From NCBI GenBank assembly GCA_905221605.1, contig CAJNDS010002131.1, positions 261,001-325,000 of the forward strand: a stretch of 64,000 nt of DNA, written 5' to 3'. The notes beneath the pieces are model-generated. The model made no database searches, was not told where the DNA came from, and saw nothing but the letters and a program-made list of their open reading frames with translations. Made by a program: the position numbers and the translations under genes. Of this stretch, positions 11,663 to 22,669 are shown piece after piece. The number at the start of each line of letters is the position of its first letter. Within the stretch, counting starts at the first letter, position 1. The DNA is from Symbiodinium natans (lineage: Eukaryota > Sar > Dinophyceae > Suessiales > Symbiodiniaceae).

Positions 11663-12127
11663 TTTACACCTCTTAGGTACCCCTCATATACCCTATAAAC
11701 CCAAGGGCCCATAGAGGTAGGGGAGCATGTCGAGTGCCCACGCGACTAACCTTGGAGTTTGACTAGACCCAAGAGTAACCTAGGAATAAACAGGGTGCCC
11801 CTTCGAACCCAAGAGGGCCCAGTGCTTAGGGTTTAGGGCTCGGAAATCAGGTTTTGAAGGGCTTCAAACGGAGCTGAAACCCCAAAAAGCGGTACGAAAA
11901 GCTTCCTTAGGACATGGCCCTAAATTAGAGAACTACTCAGAAAGCGGTTTGAGGTCTAAGGGTTTTGGGGTTTGCGGTGTAGGCTTTTGGGGGGGCGTTT
12001 CGGGCGTAGGGTGTAGGGCTTCTAAGGTTTTGGATCTAATGTTTGGGGGGCTTGGGGGTAGCAATAAACCACTACAAGCTATCAGCCCTTAGCATCCGCA
12101 GCCCTAATCACCAAAAGCCCAAAACCC

Positions 12128-12168
12128 CTGTTGCTGCAGGCGTGTGTCTCACGCCCGGAAATACCACA
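12128..12168 (-). CDS. candidate short coding exon, Cys-containing
   Basis: Pyrimidine-rich acceptor GTTCTGTCTGCAG, then 13 codons CGISGRETHACSN plus two bases, ending at AACAG. A telomere-like tract follows at lower coordinates. Short, so the support is mainly the splice context. Confidence 0.35.
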
Positions 12169-12179
12169 CTGCAGACAGA

Positions 12180-12514
12180 ACGTTTGCGGGCGAAAAACCC
12201 TAAACCCTAAACCCCAAACCCTGAACCCTTTTGCCGCAGGCTTGCCAACATCTCGTGTGCCGGTCAGGATGAAACTCACCCTTGTCTATGACAACCCTGA
12301 ACCCTAAACCCGAAACCCTCAACCTCAAACCCCAAACCGTGAATTCCAAACCCTAAACCCTAAACCCTAAACCCTCAACCCCAAACCCTAAACCCCAAAC
12401 CCGAAACCCCGAAACCCGAAACCCTAAACCCTAAACCCCAAACCCCCAACCCCAAACCCCAAACCCCAAACCCTAAACCCCAAACCCTAAACCTAAACCC
12501 TAAACCCTAAACCC
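12180..12514. repeat. CCCTAAA/CCCCAAA array
   Basis: Tract with clustered variants, interrupted at 12225-12295 by unique DNA. It is the donor-side arm of the 12513-12618 exon. Confidence 0.9.
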
Positions 12515-12618
12515 TCTCTTGGGCAGCCCGGGGCGCGGTTGGCCACGATCATCGGGTAGCTGTCCAGCAATTGCTGCCGCATCCCGAGCCAGGATGCATC
12601 CAGAAGGTGCGCGAACCT
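12513..12618 (-). CDS. coding exon, unknown gene
   Basis: Between a 330-bp CCCTAAA/CCCCAAA tract and a TTTAGGG tract. The minus strand is open for 35 codons of normal globular composition (FAHLLDASWLGMRQQLLDSY, then MIVANRAPGCPRE). Acceptor is CAGCAAG or AAGAG; the donor is G|GTTTAGG, made by the telomere-like repeat. One of the strongest single exons in the window. Confidence 0.6.
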
Positions 12619-12718
12619 CTTGCTGGGTTTAGGGTTTAGGGTTTGGGGTTTAGGGTTTAGGGCTAGGGTTTAGGGTTTAGGGTTCAGGGTTTAGGGTTTA
12701 GGGTTTAGGGCTTAGGGC

Positions 12719-12804
12719 CGCTAGACTCGGCTGCCAAGGAGCTCCTCTTGGTCCATTGCACCAAGAGTTCACGGTCCTGGCTGTCCACATCTGAGCCGAG
12801 AACG
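12719..12804 (-). CDS. coding exon, unknown gene, adjacent to the 12.5-kb exon
   Basis: Textbook acceptor GATGCCTTTTTCCGCAG followed by 28 codons (VLGSDVDSQDRELLVQWTK, then SSLAAESS). Probably the exon preceding 12618-12513 in the same gene; the intron between them is ~100 bp and made mostly of TTTAGGG units. The exact donor is unresolved. Confidence 0.58.
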
Positions 12805-12884
12805 CTGCGGAAAAAGGCATCAGCAGTTCAAGGGTTTAGGGTTTAGGGTTTAGGGTTTAGGGTTTAGGGTTTAGGGTTTAGGGT

Positions 12885-12981
12885 TGGATGTTTCCCCTTA
12901 TACTAGCAGTCCTTAATAGGGATTAGAATAGGGGGTACTAGAATCCCTATTATGGACTGTTAGCATATGGGGGAACATCCC
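12885..12981. mobile_element. MITE-B element, complete palindrome
   Basis: GGATGTTTCCCCTTATACTA with GCAGTCCTTAATAGGGATT, mirrored by AATCCCTATTATGGACTGTT and AGCATATGGGGGAACATCC. Fragments of this family also lie at 4202-4245, 5043-5092 and 44045-44094. Confidence 0.8.
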
Positions 12982-13611
12982 AAGTTTAGGGTTTAGGGCC
13001 TAGGGATGAGGGTCGAGGGTTGAGGTTAGTTAATCTGGGCTTTGAAGCAGCCCCCCCCCCCCCTTCCCCCCCCAGAAACAAAAGTGTATGCTTCGTTGGG
13101 CTCTTTGTAATAGACTAAGAACCCAGAGACCAAGCCTCAAAAAATATAAACAATAAAATACATGTACATATATATATATATATACAGTATACATATGTAG
13201 ACACATATATAGGTAGATAAATACATAACAAAAAAAGGAACAAGTCTCCGACCAACTGCTACTGGCGCTTGTGGAGGGGGGGAGCGTCAGACCTGCCATA
13301 GAAACCTAAGCCCTGCCTCGATATGAGGCCGGTGTGTTTTCACGACTCGGACTCGGACGGATGACCCTAAGCCATACACCCCAGAAGCACTAAGGGGTGC
13401 TAGGAGGGATCCCTAAGGGGGTGTTTAGGGCCTCAACCGTAAGCTTCAACGCTCATCACCCCGAACACTAGGATTTCGAGTTTCGCGGTTCTTGTCTGCC
13501 TTTGTGTGTTTTGCCTTAGGGCTCGGGGTTTAGGGTTTCGGGCTTAGGGCTCAGGGATGTAGTTTTGCAATTCCAAACTCAGATGAGGGAATGTGGAAAT
13601 GGCAATCTCAC

Positions 13612-13658
13612 CTCGCCAGTCTCCCCGCTGCTCTCTTGGGCCAGAACCTCACAGGAGG
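13612..13658 (-). CDS. coding exon, unknown gene
   Basis: Acceptor CACAGCAG, 15 codons CEVLAQESSGETGE and a canonical donor GAG|GTGAGA. A second frame is also open, so the frame is less certain than the borders. Confidence 0.48.
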
Positions 13659-13709
13659 CTGCTGTGTAGCCTGGGGATTTATGTGGGTTTAAGAGGGTTC
13701 ATCTGACTT

Positions 13710-13862
13710 AGGGTTTAGGGTTTAGGGTTTAGGGTTAGGGTTTAGGGTTTAGGGTTAGGGTCTAGGGTTTAGGGTTTAGGGTTTAGGGTTTAGGGTTTAG
13801 GGTTTAGGGTTCAGGGTTCAGGGTTCAGGGTTCAGGGTTCAGGGTTCGGGTGGGTTTAGGGC
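13710..13862. repeat. TTTAGGG/TTCAGGG array
   Basis: Begins as TTTAGGG with several TTAGGG hexamers and ends as six TTCAGGG units in a row. Confidence 0.9.
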
Positions 13863-13929
13863 TAGGGTTTAGGAAGGCTTATCTGATTTAGGGCTTATAG
13901 GCATAGGGTTTGCACGATATGTAGGTGTA

Positions 13930-13963
13930 GTTGTGTCTCTCTCTCTCTCTCTCTCTCTCTCTG
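13930..13963. repeat. (TC)n microsatellite
   Basis: About 14 TC dinucleotides. Confidence 0.9.
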
Positions 13964-14647
13964 ACAGGTGTAGTTGTGTAGTAGGCTGCATTTTCTTGCC
14001 CGAAACCTCGTCCATTGTAGGTTCCCTAAGCAATGTAGCCCCCACATGCAGGGCCGCAGAGGAGCACGCGAATCTCGACAGGCAAATCCCAGACATTCAG
14101 CGGGCACTAGGCCACTCGATTCTCAAGAAGTGGCCACCTAGATCCCATAGTAGCTAGGGGTTGTACCTTGGACCTTTAGGTTGTACCCTAAACCCTAAAC
14201 CCTAAACCCTAAACCCTAAACCCTAAACCCCAAACCCTAAACCCGAAGCAGTCTAGGGGCCACATTAGGAGTATATTGAGGGGAACCTTAGGGGCACAGT
14301 CGTCGGGGTATGAGCCTGAACCCCTTGATAGTAACCTTCGGAATGACAAGGGCACTTGGATGTCAAAAATGGGTCTCTGAAGGGAACCTAACCCTAAACC
14401 CTAAACCCTATAGCCCCTAAGAAAGGATGCGGGCCCACTGTACGGGGGGTCCGAAGCCCGAAGCCCTCAACACCCGGATCCTCTGGGACGTTGGAGAAGT
14501 TCGCCCCTGCTCTGTTGCCGCACTTTTGCTGGCCCCAAACCCTTGCCAAACGCCAGAAAAAATCCTAAAAGCAACCTAAACCCTCAACCCTCAACCCCAA
14601 ACCCTACACCCCAAACCCTAACCCTAAACCCTAAACCCTCAACGCAC

Positions 14648-14721
14648 GCCCGCCTCGTGCAGGGACGGTCCCAGCACCACCGGCTGCGCGGATGCCTCGA
14701 CGAGGACCGGCTCGGAAACGC
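14648..14721 (-). CDS. coding exon, unknown gene
   Basis: Between CCCTAAA and TTTAGGG tracts. Acceptor GGTGCTCAG, 24 codons (VSEPVLVEASAQPVVLGPSL then HEAG), donor GGC|GTGCGT. The plus strand also has a short open stretch ending in a stop, but the minus frame has the more protein-like composition. Confidence 0.52.
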
Positions 14722-14999
14722 CTGAGCACCGACCCCTTTTCGCGTCTTGGGCTTAGGATGGTAGGGTTTAGGGTTTAGGGTTTAGGGTTTAGGGTTTAGG
14801 GTTTAAGGTTTAGGGTTTTGGCTTTAGGCTATAGGCTTTAGGCTTTAGGCTTTAGGGTTTACGGTTTAGGGTTTAGGGTTGAGGGTTGAGGGTTTAGGGT
14901 TTAGGGTTTAGGGTTTAGCAGTCGCCAACCCGAAATCCGAAAGCCCCTTTCGCATCCCTGAAGCACCTAAAAGCCCTGAAACCCCTGAAGCTCTGAAGC

Positions 15000-15060
15000 C
15001 CCGTTGCAACTGGCTTGCCACCACTCTGCCAGAATTCTTGTTGCTCAGGCTCCGAAGGGC
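15000..15060 (-). CDS. coding exon, unknown gene
   Basis: Acceptor CCGAAAAAG, 20 codons ALRSLSNKNSGRVVASQLQR, donor G|GCTTCAG (GC type). No repeat sequence inside the exon. Confidence 0.52.
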
Positions 15061-15189
15061 CTTTTTCGGAGTGTAGGGTTTTGGGTTTAGGCTAGGGTGC
15101 CCGCAACCTTGCGTGGAGCAAGCTCTCAAAGAACCCTCTAGCGGGCTTTATCACAACAGCCTACCGCAAGAATACTGGCTAAGGATACC

Positions 15190-15368
15190 CTAAACCCTAA
15201 ACCTAAACCCGAAACCCTAAACCCGAAACCCCAAAACCCCAAAACCCCAAACCCCAAACCCCAAACCCTAAACTGCAAACCCTAAACCCTAAACCCTAAA
15301 CCCTAAACCCTAAACCCTAAACCCTAAACCCTAAACCCTAAACTGCAAACCCTAAACCCTAAACCCCC
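15190..15368. repeat. CCCTAAA/CCCCAAA array
   Basis: Mixed variants, with two CTGCAAAC interruptions at similar spacing. Confidence 0.88.
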
Positions 15369-15921
15369 CGGTTTGGCATTCAGGATGGGCCTGTTGAACT
15401 GCCAACCTTACAGCTTAGAGAAGGCTTTCGGGAGCTCGAGGGTGCCAGGGGAGGTTGTTTAGGGTTTAGGGTTTAAGGGTTTAGGGTTTGGGGTTTGGGG
15501 TTTGGGGTTTAGGGCTTGGGGTTTAGGGCTTAGGGCTTAGGGTTTAGGGTTTAGGGTTTAGGGTTTAGGGATTGGGGTTTGGGGTTTGGGGTTTAGGGTT
15601 TAGGGTTTAGGGATTGGGGTTTGGGGTTTGGGGTTTAGGGTTTGGGGTTGGGGAGGAGGGGGCGAGGGCGGGAGGACGTTGAATTTCGGCGCCCTGGAGC
15701 GGAAGCACCCTGAAGCCTCGGTTTAGGGTTTAGGGTTTAGGGTTTAGGGTTTAGGGTTTAGGGTTTAGGGTTTAGGGCTCAGGGTTAGGCCTTTCCCTCA
15801 ACGACTTCAAAAAGAGCTTCAAAGCCGGGCTGTGTATTGGATACCCCGAAACCCTAAACCCTAGACTGTAAACCCTAAACCCGAAACCCTAAACCCCAAC
15901 CCCCCCCCCCCCCGCCCCCGC

Positions 15922-15972
15922 CTTGGACGGTACAGGGCACTCGAAGAGCCTTTCGCAGGAGCTGGTCGAAGC
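15922..15972 (-). CDS. coding exon, unknown gene
   Basis: Acceptor GGAAG, 16 codons FDQLLRKALRVPCTVQ, GC donor CAAG|GCGGG followed by a C/G homopolymer tract in the intron. Confidence 0.45.
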
Positions 15973-16546
15973 CTTCCGGGTTTTTAAAGGGTTGCGAGTT
16001 TAGGGTGTTAGGGTTTTGTTGGGTTTTTTTGGGTTTTAGGTTTTAGGGCTTTAGGGTTTAGGGGTTTAGGGTTTTAGGGTTTTAAGGGCTGAGAGTTTAG
16101 GGCTGAGGGTTTTGGGGTTTTTTGGGTTTTAGGTTTTAGGGCTTTTGGGTTTAGGGGCTTAGGGGTTTAGGGTTTAAGGGTTTTAGGGGTTTTAGGGTTC
16201 TAGGTTTTAGGGCGTTAGGCTTTAGGCTTTAGGGGTTGGGGTTTGGGGATTAGGGTTTAGGGTTTCGCGAGCAGGCTGGGCGTCGTGTTTGTCGCCGATG
16301 CTCGCTGCTTTTTTGGCCGAAAGTGTCCCTTAAGAACTCAGAGCCTCATGTATCGAAAACCTTGCAATGAACTTACTTCTCCAACTATTGACCAAGTAAG
16401 CTGCATGGCTGGTATCACAACAGCCTGAGACAAGGAGGCTTGAGGCTCTTGAGGTTTAGGGTTTAGGGTTTAGGGTTTGGGGTTTGGGGTTTAGGGTTTA
16501 GGGTTTAGGGTTCAGGGTTTAGGGTGGAGACCAAAGAGGCAGAGAC

Positions 16547-16603
16547 CTCTCCCCCCGAAGCGATGCCCCTCCGAAGCCGGCAGCCCCAAGACACGAAGCC
16601 CAC
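16547..16603 (-). CDS. coding exon, unknown gene
   Basis: Acceptor TTCATGAG, 19 codons VGFVSWGCRLRRGIASGGE, canonical-type donor GAG|GTCTCT. TTTAGGG tracts lie on both sides. Confidence 0.45.
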
Positions 16604-16896
16604 CTCATGAAGCGAGCCGTGGCTTATGAAGTTTTCGGGGGTTTGAGGGGTTTAGGGTTTAAGGTTTCGGGTTTCGGGTGCTAGCGATATCACCAGCAAG
16701 CAGGATGTCTAGATAGGAAATCCTCAACATAATCCTTGGGCATACCCTTAAAAGAAATCCGGGGGGGGGGGGGGGGGCATGGCAAAATGCTTCCTTATGT
16801 TCTCCGTTTACAGGTTAACCCGTATGGGCTTGCAGAATGTTGAATCATTCTTGGAACAGTATACAGCGCTGTTCTGAACCTTTAAGGGCTTAGGGT

Positions 16897-17157
16897 TGGG
16901 ATGCTCCCCCCCTCACACACTTACTGGCCCAAAACCCAAGGAAATAAAAGTTGAAACTTTCAGAATAAACTACCCTTATAAGAAGCCCAAAAGTTGAAAA
17001 GTTGGGTTTGGGGTTTAGGGTTTAGGATTTAGGGTTTAGGGTTTAGGGTTTAGGGTTTAGGGTTTAGGGTTTTGAGCCAGTAAGTACAAACTGAATAGGG
17101 AGTACAAGAGGGGGTAGTCGCGATTCAGGACTGTTAGCAGAAGAGGGAGCATCCCCA
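16897..17157. mobile_element. MITE-B-like palindrome interrupted by a telomere-like tract
   Basis: Ends GGGATGCTCCCCCC and GGGAGCATCCCC are inverted. Inner ACTTACTGGC (16918) and GCCAGTAAGT (17076) are inverted too. Between them lies a TTTAGGG tract (about 17005-17072). Confidence 0.5.
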
Positions 17158-17159
17158 AG

Positions 17160-17596
17160 GTGTGGGGTTGAGGGTTTAGGGTTTAGGGTTTAGGGCTAGG
17201 GCTAGGGTTTAGGGTTTAGGGTTTCGGGGCTGGCGTGAGCCTCGCGGCCCCCGGCCTCTCCGAGCGCAGAGGTCCTGGCGGACGTGGGCTTGCGAGTTTG
17301 GGGTTTTGGGGGTTTGGGGGTTTGGGGGTTTGGGTTTTTTAGGGTTTAAGGTTTAAGGGGTTAGGGGTTTAAGGTCTAGGGTTTAGGGTTTAGGGTCTAG
17401 GGGTTTAGGGTTTAGGGGTTTAGGGGTTTAGGGGTTTAGGGGTTTAGGGGTTTAGGGGTTTAGGGTTTAGGGTTTATTTTAGGGGTTTAGGGGTTTAGGG
17501 GTTTAGGGGGGGGTTTAGGGGTTTAGGGTTTAGGGTTTAGGGGTTTAGGGGCTTAGGGTTTAGGGTTTAGGTTTAGGGTTTAGGGTTTAGGGTTCA
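17160..17596. repeat. TTTAGGG / TTTAGGGG array
   Basis: Long degenerate array in which the octamer TTTAGGGG dominates from about 17395 to 17530. A GC-rich island at 17225-17300 could hold an exon but is not called. Confidence 0.88.
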
Positions 17597-17720
17597 AGCG
17601 AGAAATCCTCACAACCCGATGTTGGAGACAAGCTTCCCTTGCTGCGGGGATTGGGTGTTGCTTATGCTGGGTTTGGGGCTCACGATGTGCAGGTAAAGGT
17701 GGGGGCTGAGTTCTTGGGGC

Positions 17721-17754
17721 CTGTGGCGGAGGCGACAACCCAGGAGCGCGCGAA
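17721..17754 (-). CDS. candidate short exon
   Basis: Acceptor AGCTCAG, 11 codons FARSWVVASAT, GC donor ACAG|GCCCC. Short, and other frames in this island are also open. Confidence 0.32.
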
Positions 17755-17877
17755 CTGAGCTTGAAGGGCTTTCGCTCAGGATCTCGGACCTAAAACCCTT
17801 TCTTATAGTAGCCTTTAGTAAGGGCAACCTTCTTTTGGGGTTGCTTACTTTATCAGGGAACCTTGAACCTCACCTCA

Positions 17878-17958
17878 AACCCTAAACCCTAAACCCTAAA
17901 CCCTAAACCCTAAACCCTAAACCCTAAACCCTAAACCCTAAACCCTAAACCCTAAACC
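17878..17958. repeat. CCCTAAA array
   Basis: About 11 near-perfect heptamers. Confidence 0.9.
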
Positions 17959-18191
17959 GGGGCTACCAAGCTTCTCTTTTGCCAAAGGACTGCTAAGGCT
18001 CGGGGCCTGGGATGCAAAGGAGCCAAGGCACCCTTAGCCCTACAGTACCGGGAACAGCGTTGAAAGAACCAAGCCTGCACGCCTTTGTCTCAAACCTGGG
18101 TTTAGGGTTTAGGGTTTAGGGTTTAGGGTTTAGGGTTTAGGGTTGTACTTATGACCATATTTCGGAGACTTATAACCCTACTTAAAGCTAC

Positions 18192-18267
18192 CCATGAACT
18201 GTTGGGGTCTCGAGCCGTGTGGAATTCGGAGACTCCGCCCTCCACATGCTTGCTCTCCCAAAGGCTC
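18192..18267 (-). CDS. coding exon, unknown gene
   Basis: Acceptor CCTGAATTTTAG, 25 codons (EPLGEQACGGRSLRIPHGS then PQQFM), donor G|GTAGCT. Flanked by TTTAGGG tracts. Confidence 0.48.
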
Positions 18268-18527
18268 CTAAAATTCAGGAATGGCTTGCTCGTGTGGGGG
18301 TTGAGGGTTTCGGGTTTAGGGTTTAGGGTTTAGGGAGACTTTGGGTTCCAACTAGAAGGAAGACTCCCGAAATCATGTTCGGGGGCATTTTCAACTCCTT
18401 TAGGAGCCCCGGTAGAGTTGAAGGGATAATATACCTATACTCCTCTTAGAACCTGCCTGAATAAAAATAACATTATTAATGTCCTCTTGGGTTTTGTATG
18501 AACAAAAACTTCCAAAGGGGGATATAG

Positions 18528-18684
<157 letters not shown>

Positions 18685-18879
18685 TTACTTGCTTAAGAGC
18701 AGGGGCCATGCCTCGCACTCGGGAAAGCAGCCGCGGTTCTTGGCTACCTTGGCTCAGCTCGCATCCAAAGTGTCTACGGTTTTTAGGGGGTGCAGGGTTT
18801 AGGGTTTAGGGTTTAGGGTTTAGGGTCTAGGACTTAGGGTTTATAGGGCTTAGGGTACCTACAGCTTCTCAGCATGTAC

Positions 18880-18947
18880 CGGAGATTCCCAGTTAGAGGG
18901 TCTGGAGCTCAAAGGTTGGAGTCTTTCTCGGCCACTGTGGCAGTCCC
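18880..18947 (-). CDS. candidate coding exon
   Basis: Acceptor CCTCTAAG, 22 codons (CHSGRERLQPLSSRPSNWES), donor CCG|GTACAT. A second frame is partly open. Confidence 0.38.
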
Positions 18948-19504
18948 CTTAGAGGAGTCCCAAGAAGCCCCCCCCTGGAGGACTTGAGTTTAGGGTTTAG
19001 GGTTTTTTTGCCACCCGTCTAGCAAAGCTCCACGGGGCAACTGAAGAGGGGATACTGTGTACAACCTTCAGAGCCCAATTGACGAAATCACTAGGTCCCA
19101 CACCAGCCCAAGCCCTCCTACTCGAGAAGAAGCACAGACGTTGAGGGTTTAGGGTTTAGGGTGTGTTCGGGTGTGCCAGCGTGCGTACTATTGTCGGCGG
19201 GCGCGTGCGGGCGGACGTGCGCGGGCGGACGGTCGGGCGCAGCCAAAAAACACACACAAGCACCCCACATTCAGGGCGCTTAGCAACCAATTAGAAGTGT
19301 GGTTACAACCCACTTGTAAGCCCCTTAAGTACCCTAATAGCGTTATATCTAGTTGGGTTGCAAGTACGGTTATAGTAGAGTTACTAAGTACCCTGAAGCT
19401 CCAGGTGTAAACCCAAGCCATCACCCAAGCCATCATGAAGCCTCAGCCCTGTTGACGAAACCCTGAGCCCTTGGAACCAAGACTCTGGTCCTCATCAAAC
19501 CGCA

Positions 19505-19722
19505 GCTCGACCCTAAACCCTAAACCCCAAACCACAAACCCTAAACCCTAAACCATTTTGTGAGCAACGGACTTTGGAGCCCTAAACCCTAAACCCTAAA
19601 CCCTAAACCCTAAACCCTAAACCCTAAACCCTAAACCCTAAACCCACCCTAAACCCTAAACCCTAAACCCTAAACCCTAAACCCAAAACCCTAAACCCTA
19701 ACCCTAAACCCTAAACCCTAGA
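19505..19722. repeat. CCCTAAA array
   Basis: Donor-side tract of the 19727-19797 exon. Confidence 0.88.
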
Positions 19723-19726
19723 TGTC

Positions 19727-19797
19727 GCGTCGGGGTGCAAAGGCCAGGCACAACGCTACGGCCGCGGCCTGATCTGAGGCGGCCTCCTCGGCTTTGT
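19727..19797 (-). CDS. coding exon, Ala-rich
   Basis: Between CCCTAAA (left) and TTTAGGG (right) tracts. Acceptor GACCTAAG, 23 codons including KAEEAASDQAAAVALCLAFA; possible GA donor before GACATC. Helix-like composition. Confidence 0.48.
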
Positions 19798-19811
19798 CTT
19801 AGGTCAGTCAA

Positions 19812-19990
19812 GTTTAGGGTTTAGGGTTTAGGGTTTAGGGTTTAGGGTTTAGGGTTTAGGGTTTAGGGTTTAGGGTTTAGGGTTCAGGGTTCAGGGTTCA
19901 GGGTTCAGGGTTTAGGGTTTAGGGTTTAGGGTTTAGGGTTTAGGGTTTAGGGTTTAGGGTTTAGGGTTTAGGGTTTAGGGTTTAGGGTTG
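19812..19990. repeat. TTTAGGG array
   Basis: About 25 heptamers with a run of TTCAGGG variants in the middle; acceptor-side tract of the 19727-19797 exon. Confidence 0.92.
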
Positions 19991-20054
19991 AGGGAACTCA
20001 ACAGTACCCATATGAACCTCCAAGTAGGGTCTAGGGTAGCAGGGTCTGGGGTTT

Positions 20055-20166
20055 GGCTTTTCTGGTTTTGAGTAGGGAATGAGGGACCTAGGCGCCATGT
20101 AACCTGGTATATTGCTTTCTAAGGGATTCTGTAAGGTACCGAGTTCTCTCATTCCTACCAAGAACC
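20055..20166. mobile_element. MITE-C-like element
   Basis: Ends TCTGGTTTTGAGTAGGGAAT and CATTCCTACCAAGAACCGG are inverted, each followed internally by GAGGGA or TCTCTC and a GGTACC-like core. Related copies lie at 30028-30184, 33630-33742, a half copy at 31690-31755 and an end at 55807-55844. Confidence 0.6.
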
Positions 20167-20736
20167 GGTGTTGGAGGTGAGGGGGTTGGGGTTTAGGGTC
20201 TGGGGGGGGGGGGGGAGGCGCGCGGTTCACGAGTTGCGAGCATGACGGGGGGACGGTCCTGCGTCCCGAGCCCGAAACAGACCCAGAGGCGCGGGCAGCT
20301 TATGGCGCTCTAGTGTCGTGTCCACATTGTTCCCGGAAGCCGGAAGCAGCACCCTTGCAAAGGAGCCCCTGCAGCAAACCCCAAATCCTCAATCCTCAAC
20401 CCTCAAGCCCGAATGAAGGGTTTAGATAGAGTCTACAACCCTAAACCCTGAACCCTTCTAGGGTTTCGGAAACCCGAAACCCTAAGCCCCCTTGCTTGGC
20501 GAACCCGTACTGAGGGCAGATGCCACGAGAAGCCCCGAAAGTTTCCCAAGTACCATCCCTCCAATGTGGAACCATGGGTATGCGCAAGGGACCCTAAACC
20601 CTAAACCCTACACCCTAAACCCTAAACCCTAAACCCTAAACCCTAAACCCTAAACCCTAAACCGGGTCAGGGTTTCGGGCTTAGGATTCGAACCCAAGGT
20701 CGGAACCATGGGCCCTTCATATGGAGGCCCTTCATA

Positions 20737-20946
20737 TGGAGGTTCATGGTACCTATTAACCAATTATAACTATACTTCTAACCCCTGTTGTAAGCCCCTT
20801 AAGTGCCCTAATATGATGATAAGTACAGTACTAAGTACAGTTATACCCCTGTTATAAGCCCCTTGAGTGCTCTAATATGATTTTAAGTACAGTACTAAGT
20901 ACAGTCATACCCCTGTATTTGGTTAATAAGTACCATGAACCTCCAA
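20737..20946. mobile_element. MITE-E element
   Basis: Ends TGGAGGTTCATGGTACCTAT and GTACCATGAACCTCCA form a near-perfect terminal inverted repeat. The interior is a tandem pair of ~65-bp units (CTGTTRTAAGCCCCTTRAGTG). Confidence 0.72.
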
Positions 20947-21256
20947 GAGGGATCCGAAGTCTCAACGCTTATTTTTGTACAGTCTGTTAAGGGTTTAGGG
21001 TTCAGGGTTCAGGGTTCAGGGTTTAGGGTTTAGGGTTTAGGGTTTGGGGTTTGGGGTTTGGGGTTTGGGCTTTAGGGTCTAGGGTTTGGGTTTAGGGGTT
21101 CTATAAGGATTATATATTAAACAAGACTAGGAACCTCTCTTTGCTCTTGAGCGGGCGGGGGTATGAGGGTTTAGGGTTGCAACTGTTGCAAATAACCCTA
21201 AACCCTAAACCCTAAACCCTAAACCCTAAACCCTAAGGGTCGGGAACTTCCAGGGC

Positions 21257-21313
21257 CTGAGCCCTATTCGTTGTTGAATACTGGGCTCCCGAGTCCACAG
21301 TCTGGCCCAGGCC
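21257..21313 (-). CDS. coding exon, unknown gene
   Basis: Acceptor TGTAG, 19 codons GLGQTVDSGAQYSTTNRAQ, GC donor CAG|GCCCTGG. A CCCTAAA tract lies just to the left. Confidence 0.48.
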
Positions 21314-21479
21314 CTACAGTAAACTCCAAAAAGTTGGAACATCCTGATCCCCATCCCTAAACCCTAAACCCTAAACCCCAAAAGGTAGACTACAGGGAAA
21401 TCTAGCCCCCACCATCCTCCAACCATGTTCCAACTTTTCTGGAGTTCACTTTACACAGGAACCCGTAGCTAAACCCTAA

Positions 21480-21748
21480 AACCAGCCCAAAAACCTTAAA
21501 CCCCAAAACCCCTAAACCCCTAAACCCTAGCCCTAAACCCTAAACCCCCAAAACCCCAAACCCCCAAAACCCCCAAAACCCCCAAAACCCCCAAAACCCC
21601 CAAACCCCAAAACCCCAAAACCCCAAAACCCCAAAACCCCAAAACCCCAAAACCCCAAAACCCCTAAACCCCTAAACCCTAAACCCTAAACCCCCAAAAC
21701 CCCTAAACCCTAGCCCTAAACCCTAAACCCCCAAAACCCCTAAACGCA
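21480..21748. repeat. CCCCAAAA / CCCTAAA array
   Basis: From 21541 to 21660 the unit is nearly pure CCCCAAAA or CCCCCAAAA, flanked by CCCTAAA units. Confidence 0.92.
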
Positions 21749-21762
21749 GAAAAACCCTTTAC

Positions 21763-21833
21763 CCGGGCCTCGAAGAAGGGCAAAACACCGTCCGCAATCA
21801 CCGCCGCCGGTGTCAGGTGCTGCAGTCCGAGAC
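21763..21833 (-). CDS. coding exon, unknown gene
   Basis: Acceptor CTCTCTCCAAG, 23 codons (GLQHLTPAAVIADGVLPFFE then AR), donor CGG|GTAAAG. To the left lies a 260-bp CCCCAAAA/CCCTAAA tract. Good hydrophobic patterning. Confidence 0.55.
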
Positions 21834-22669
21834 CTTGGAGAGAGGGCTTTTAGGGATTTTGTGGGGTTTAGGGTTTAGGGTTTCGGATTTACTTTTGCTT
21901 TTTGTTTTTATTCTTTTCTTTTTTTTTTGGGGGGGGGGGGGCTCAGGTAGGGGCTCCGAAGTACAGGCCCTTGATTTGGCTTTTTTTTTCCGTAATCGGC
22001 TTAGGGTTAATGAGGGCCCATACTTCGGATCCCTGTAAACAGGGGGAAGGGACCACATTGAGGGCCCATGGTTGCAACCTTAGATTTGTTTAGGGTTTAG
22101 GGTTTAGGGTTTTTTTTTGCCACCCGCCTAGCAGACCCCCTCTGGGATCACTCCGCAGGGAACAATCGTGATCTCTCGTACGCGTCTTCAGCAAAAAGGG
22201 CCCCGAGGCACCCCCATCACCCTTTCCCCCAACACAAAGGCTCAAAAGGCTCACACAACTACGACAACGGGTGCGGGTGCATCCAGGCCGGGTTCTTCAG
22301 ATCACAAGCATCACTCCATTGGCGTGGTGCGCAACCTGGAACCCCTCGACTTGAAACACTGGCTCTGTCATGCCCACATTATGACGCCCGGACCCTTGCA
22401 ACAGTGGGGACCCCAGCAATACCTCTATCCTGCGGGCATGGCCATATCGGGGCTACAGCAAAAGAAAGGCAAAGACGGGGCTTGCCAGGCATCCGTGTTG
22501 TGCCTGGGCCCCTGTAAGCGAGGACGGAGTGGCTTCTCTCGCCCTCCCTCCCTTGTTCGGAAAAACGCAACCCTCTGTGTCTGTACAACGCGCCGTCGTC
22601 CCTGGCAAACGAAACTGTTAGATCGCCTGCGCTATTATAGCCGCACTGGGGGAGACGTGGCCAGCGTTC

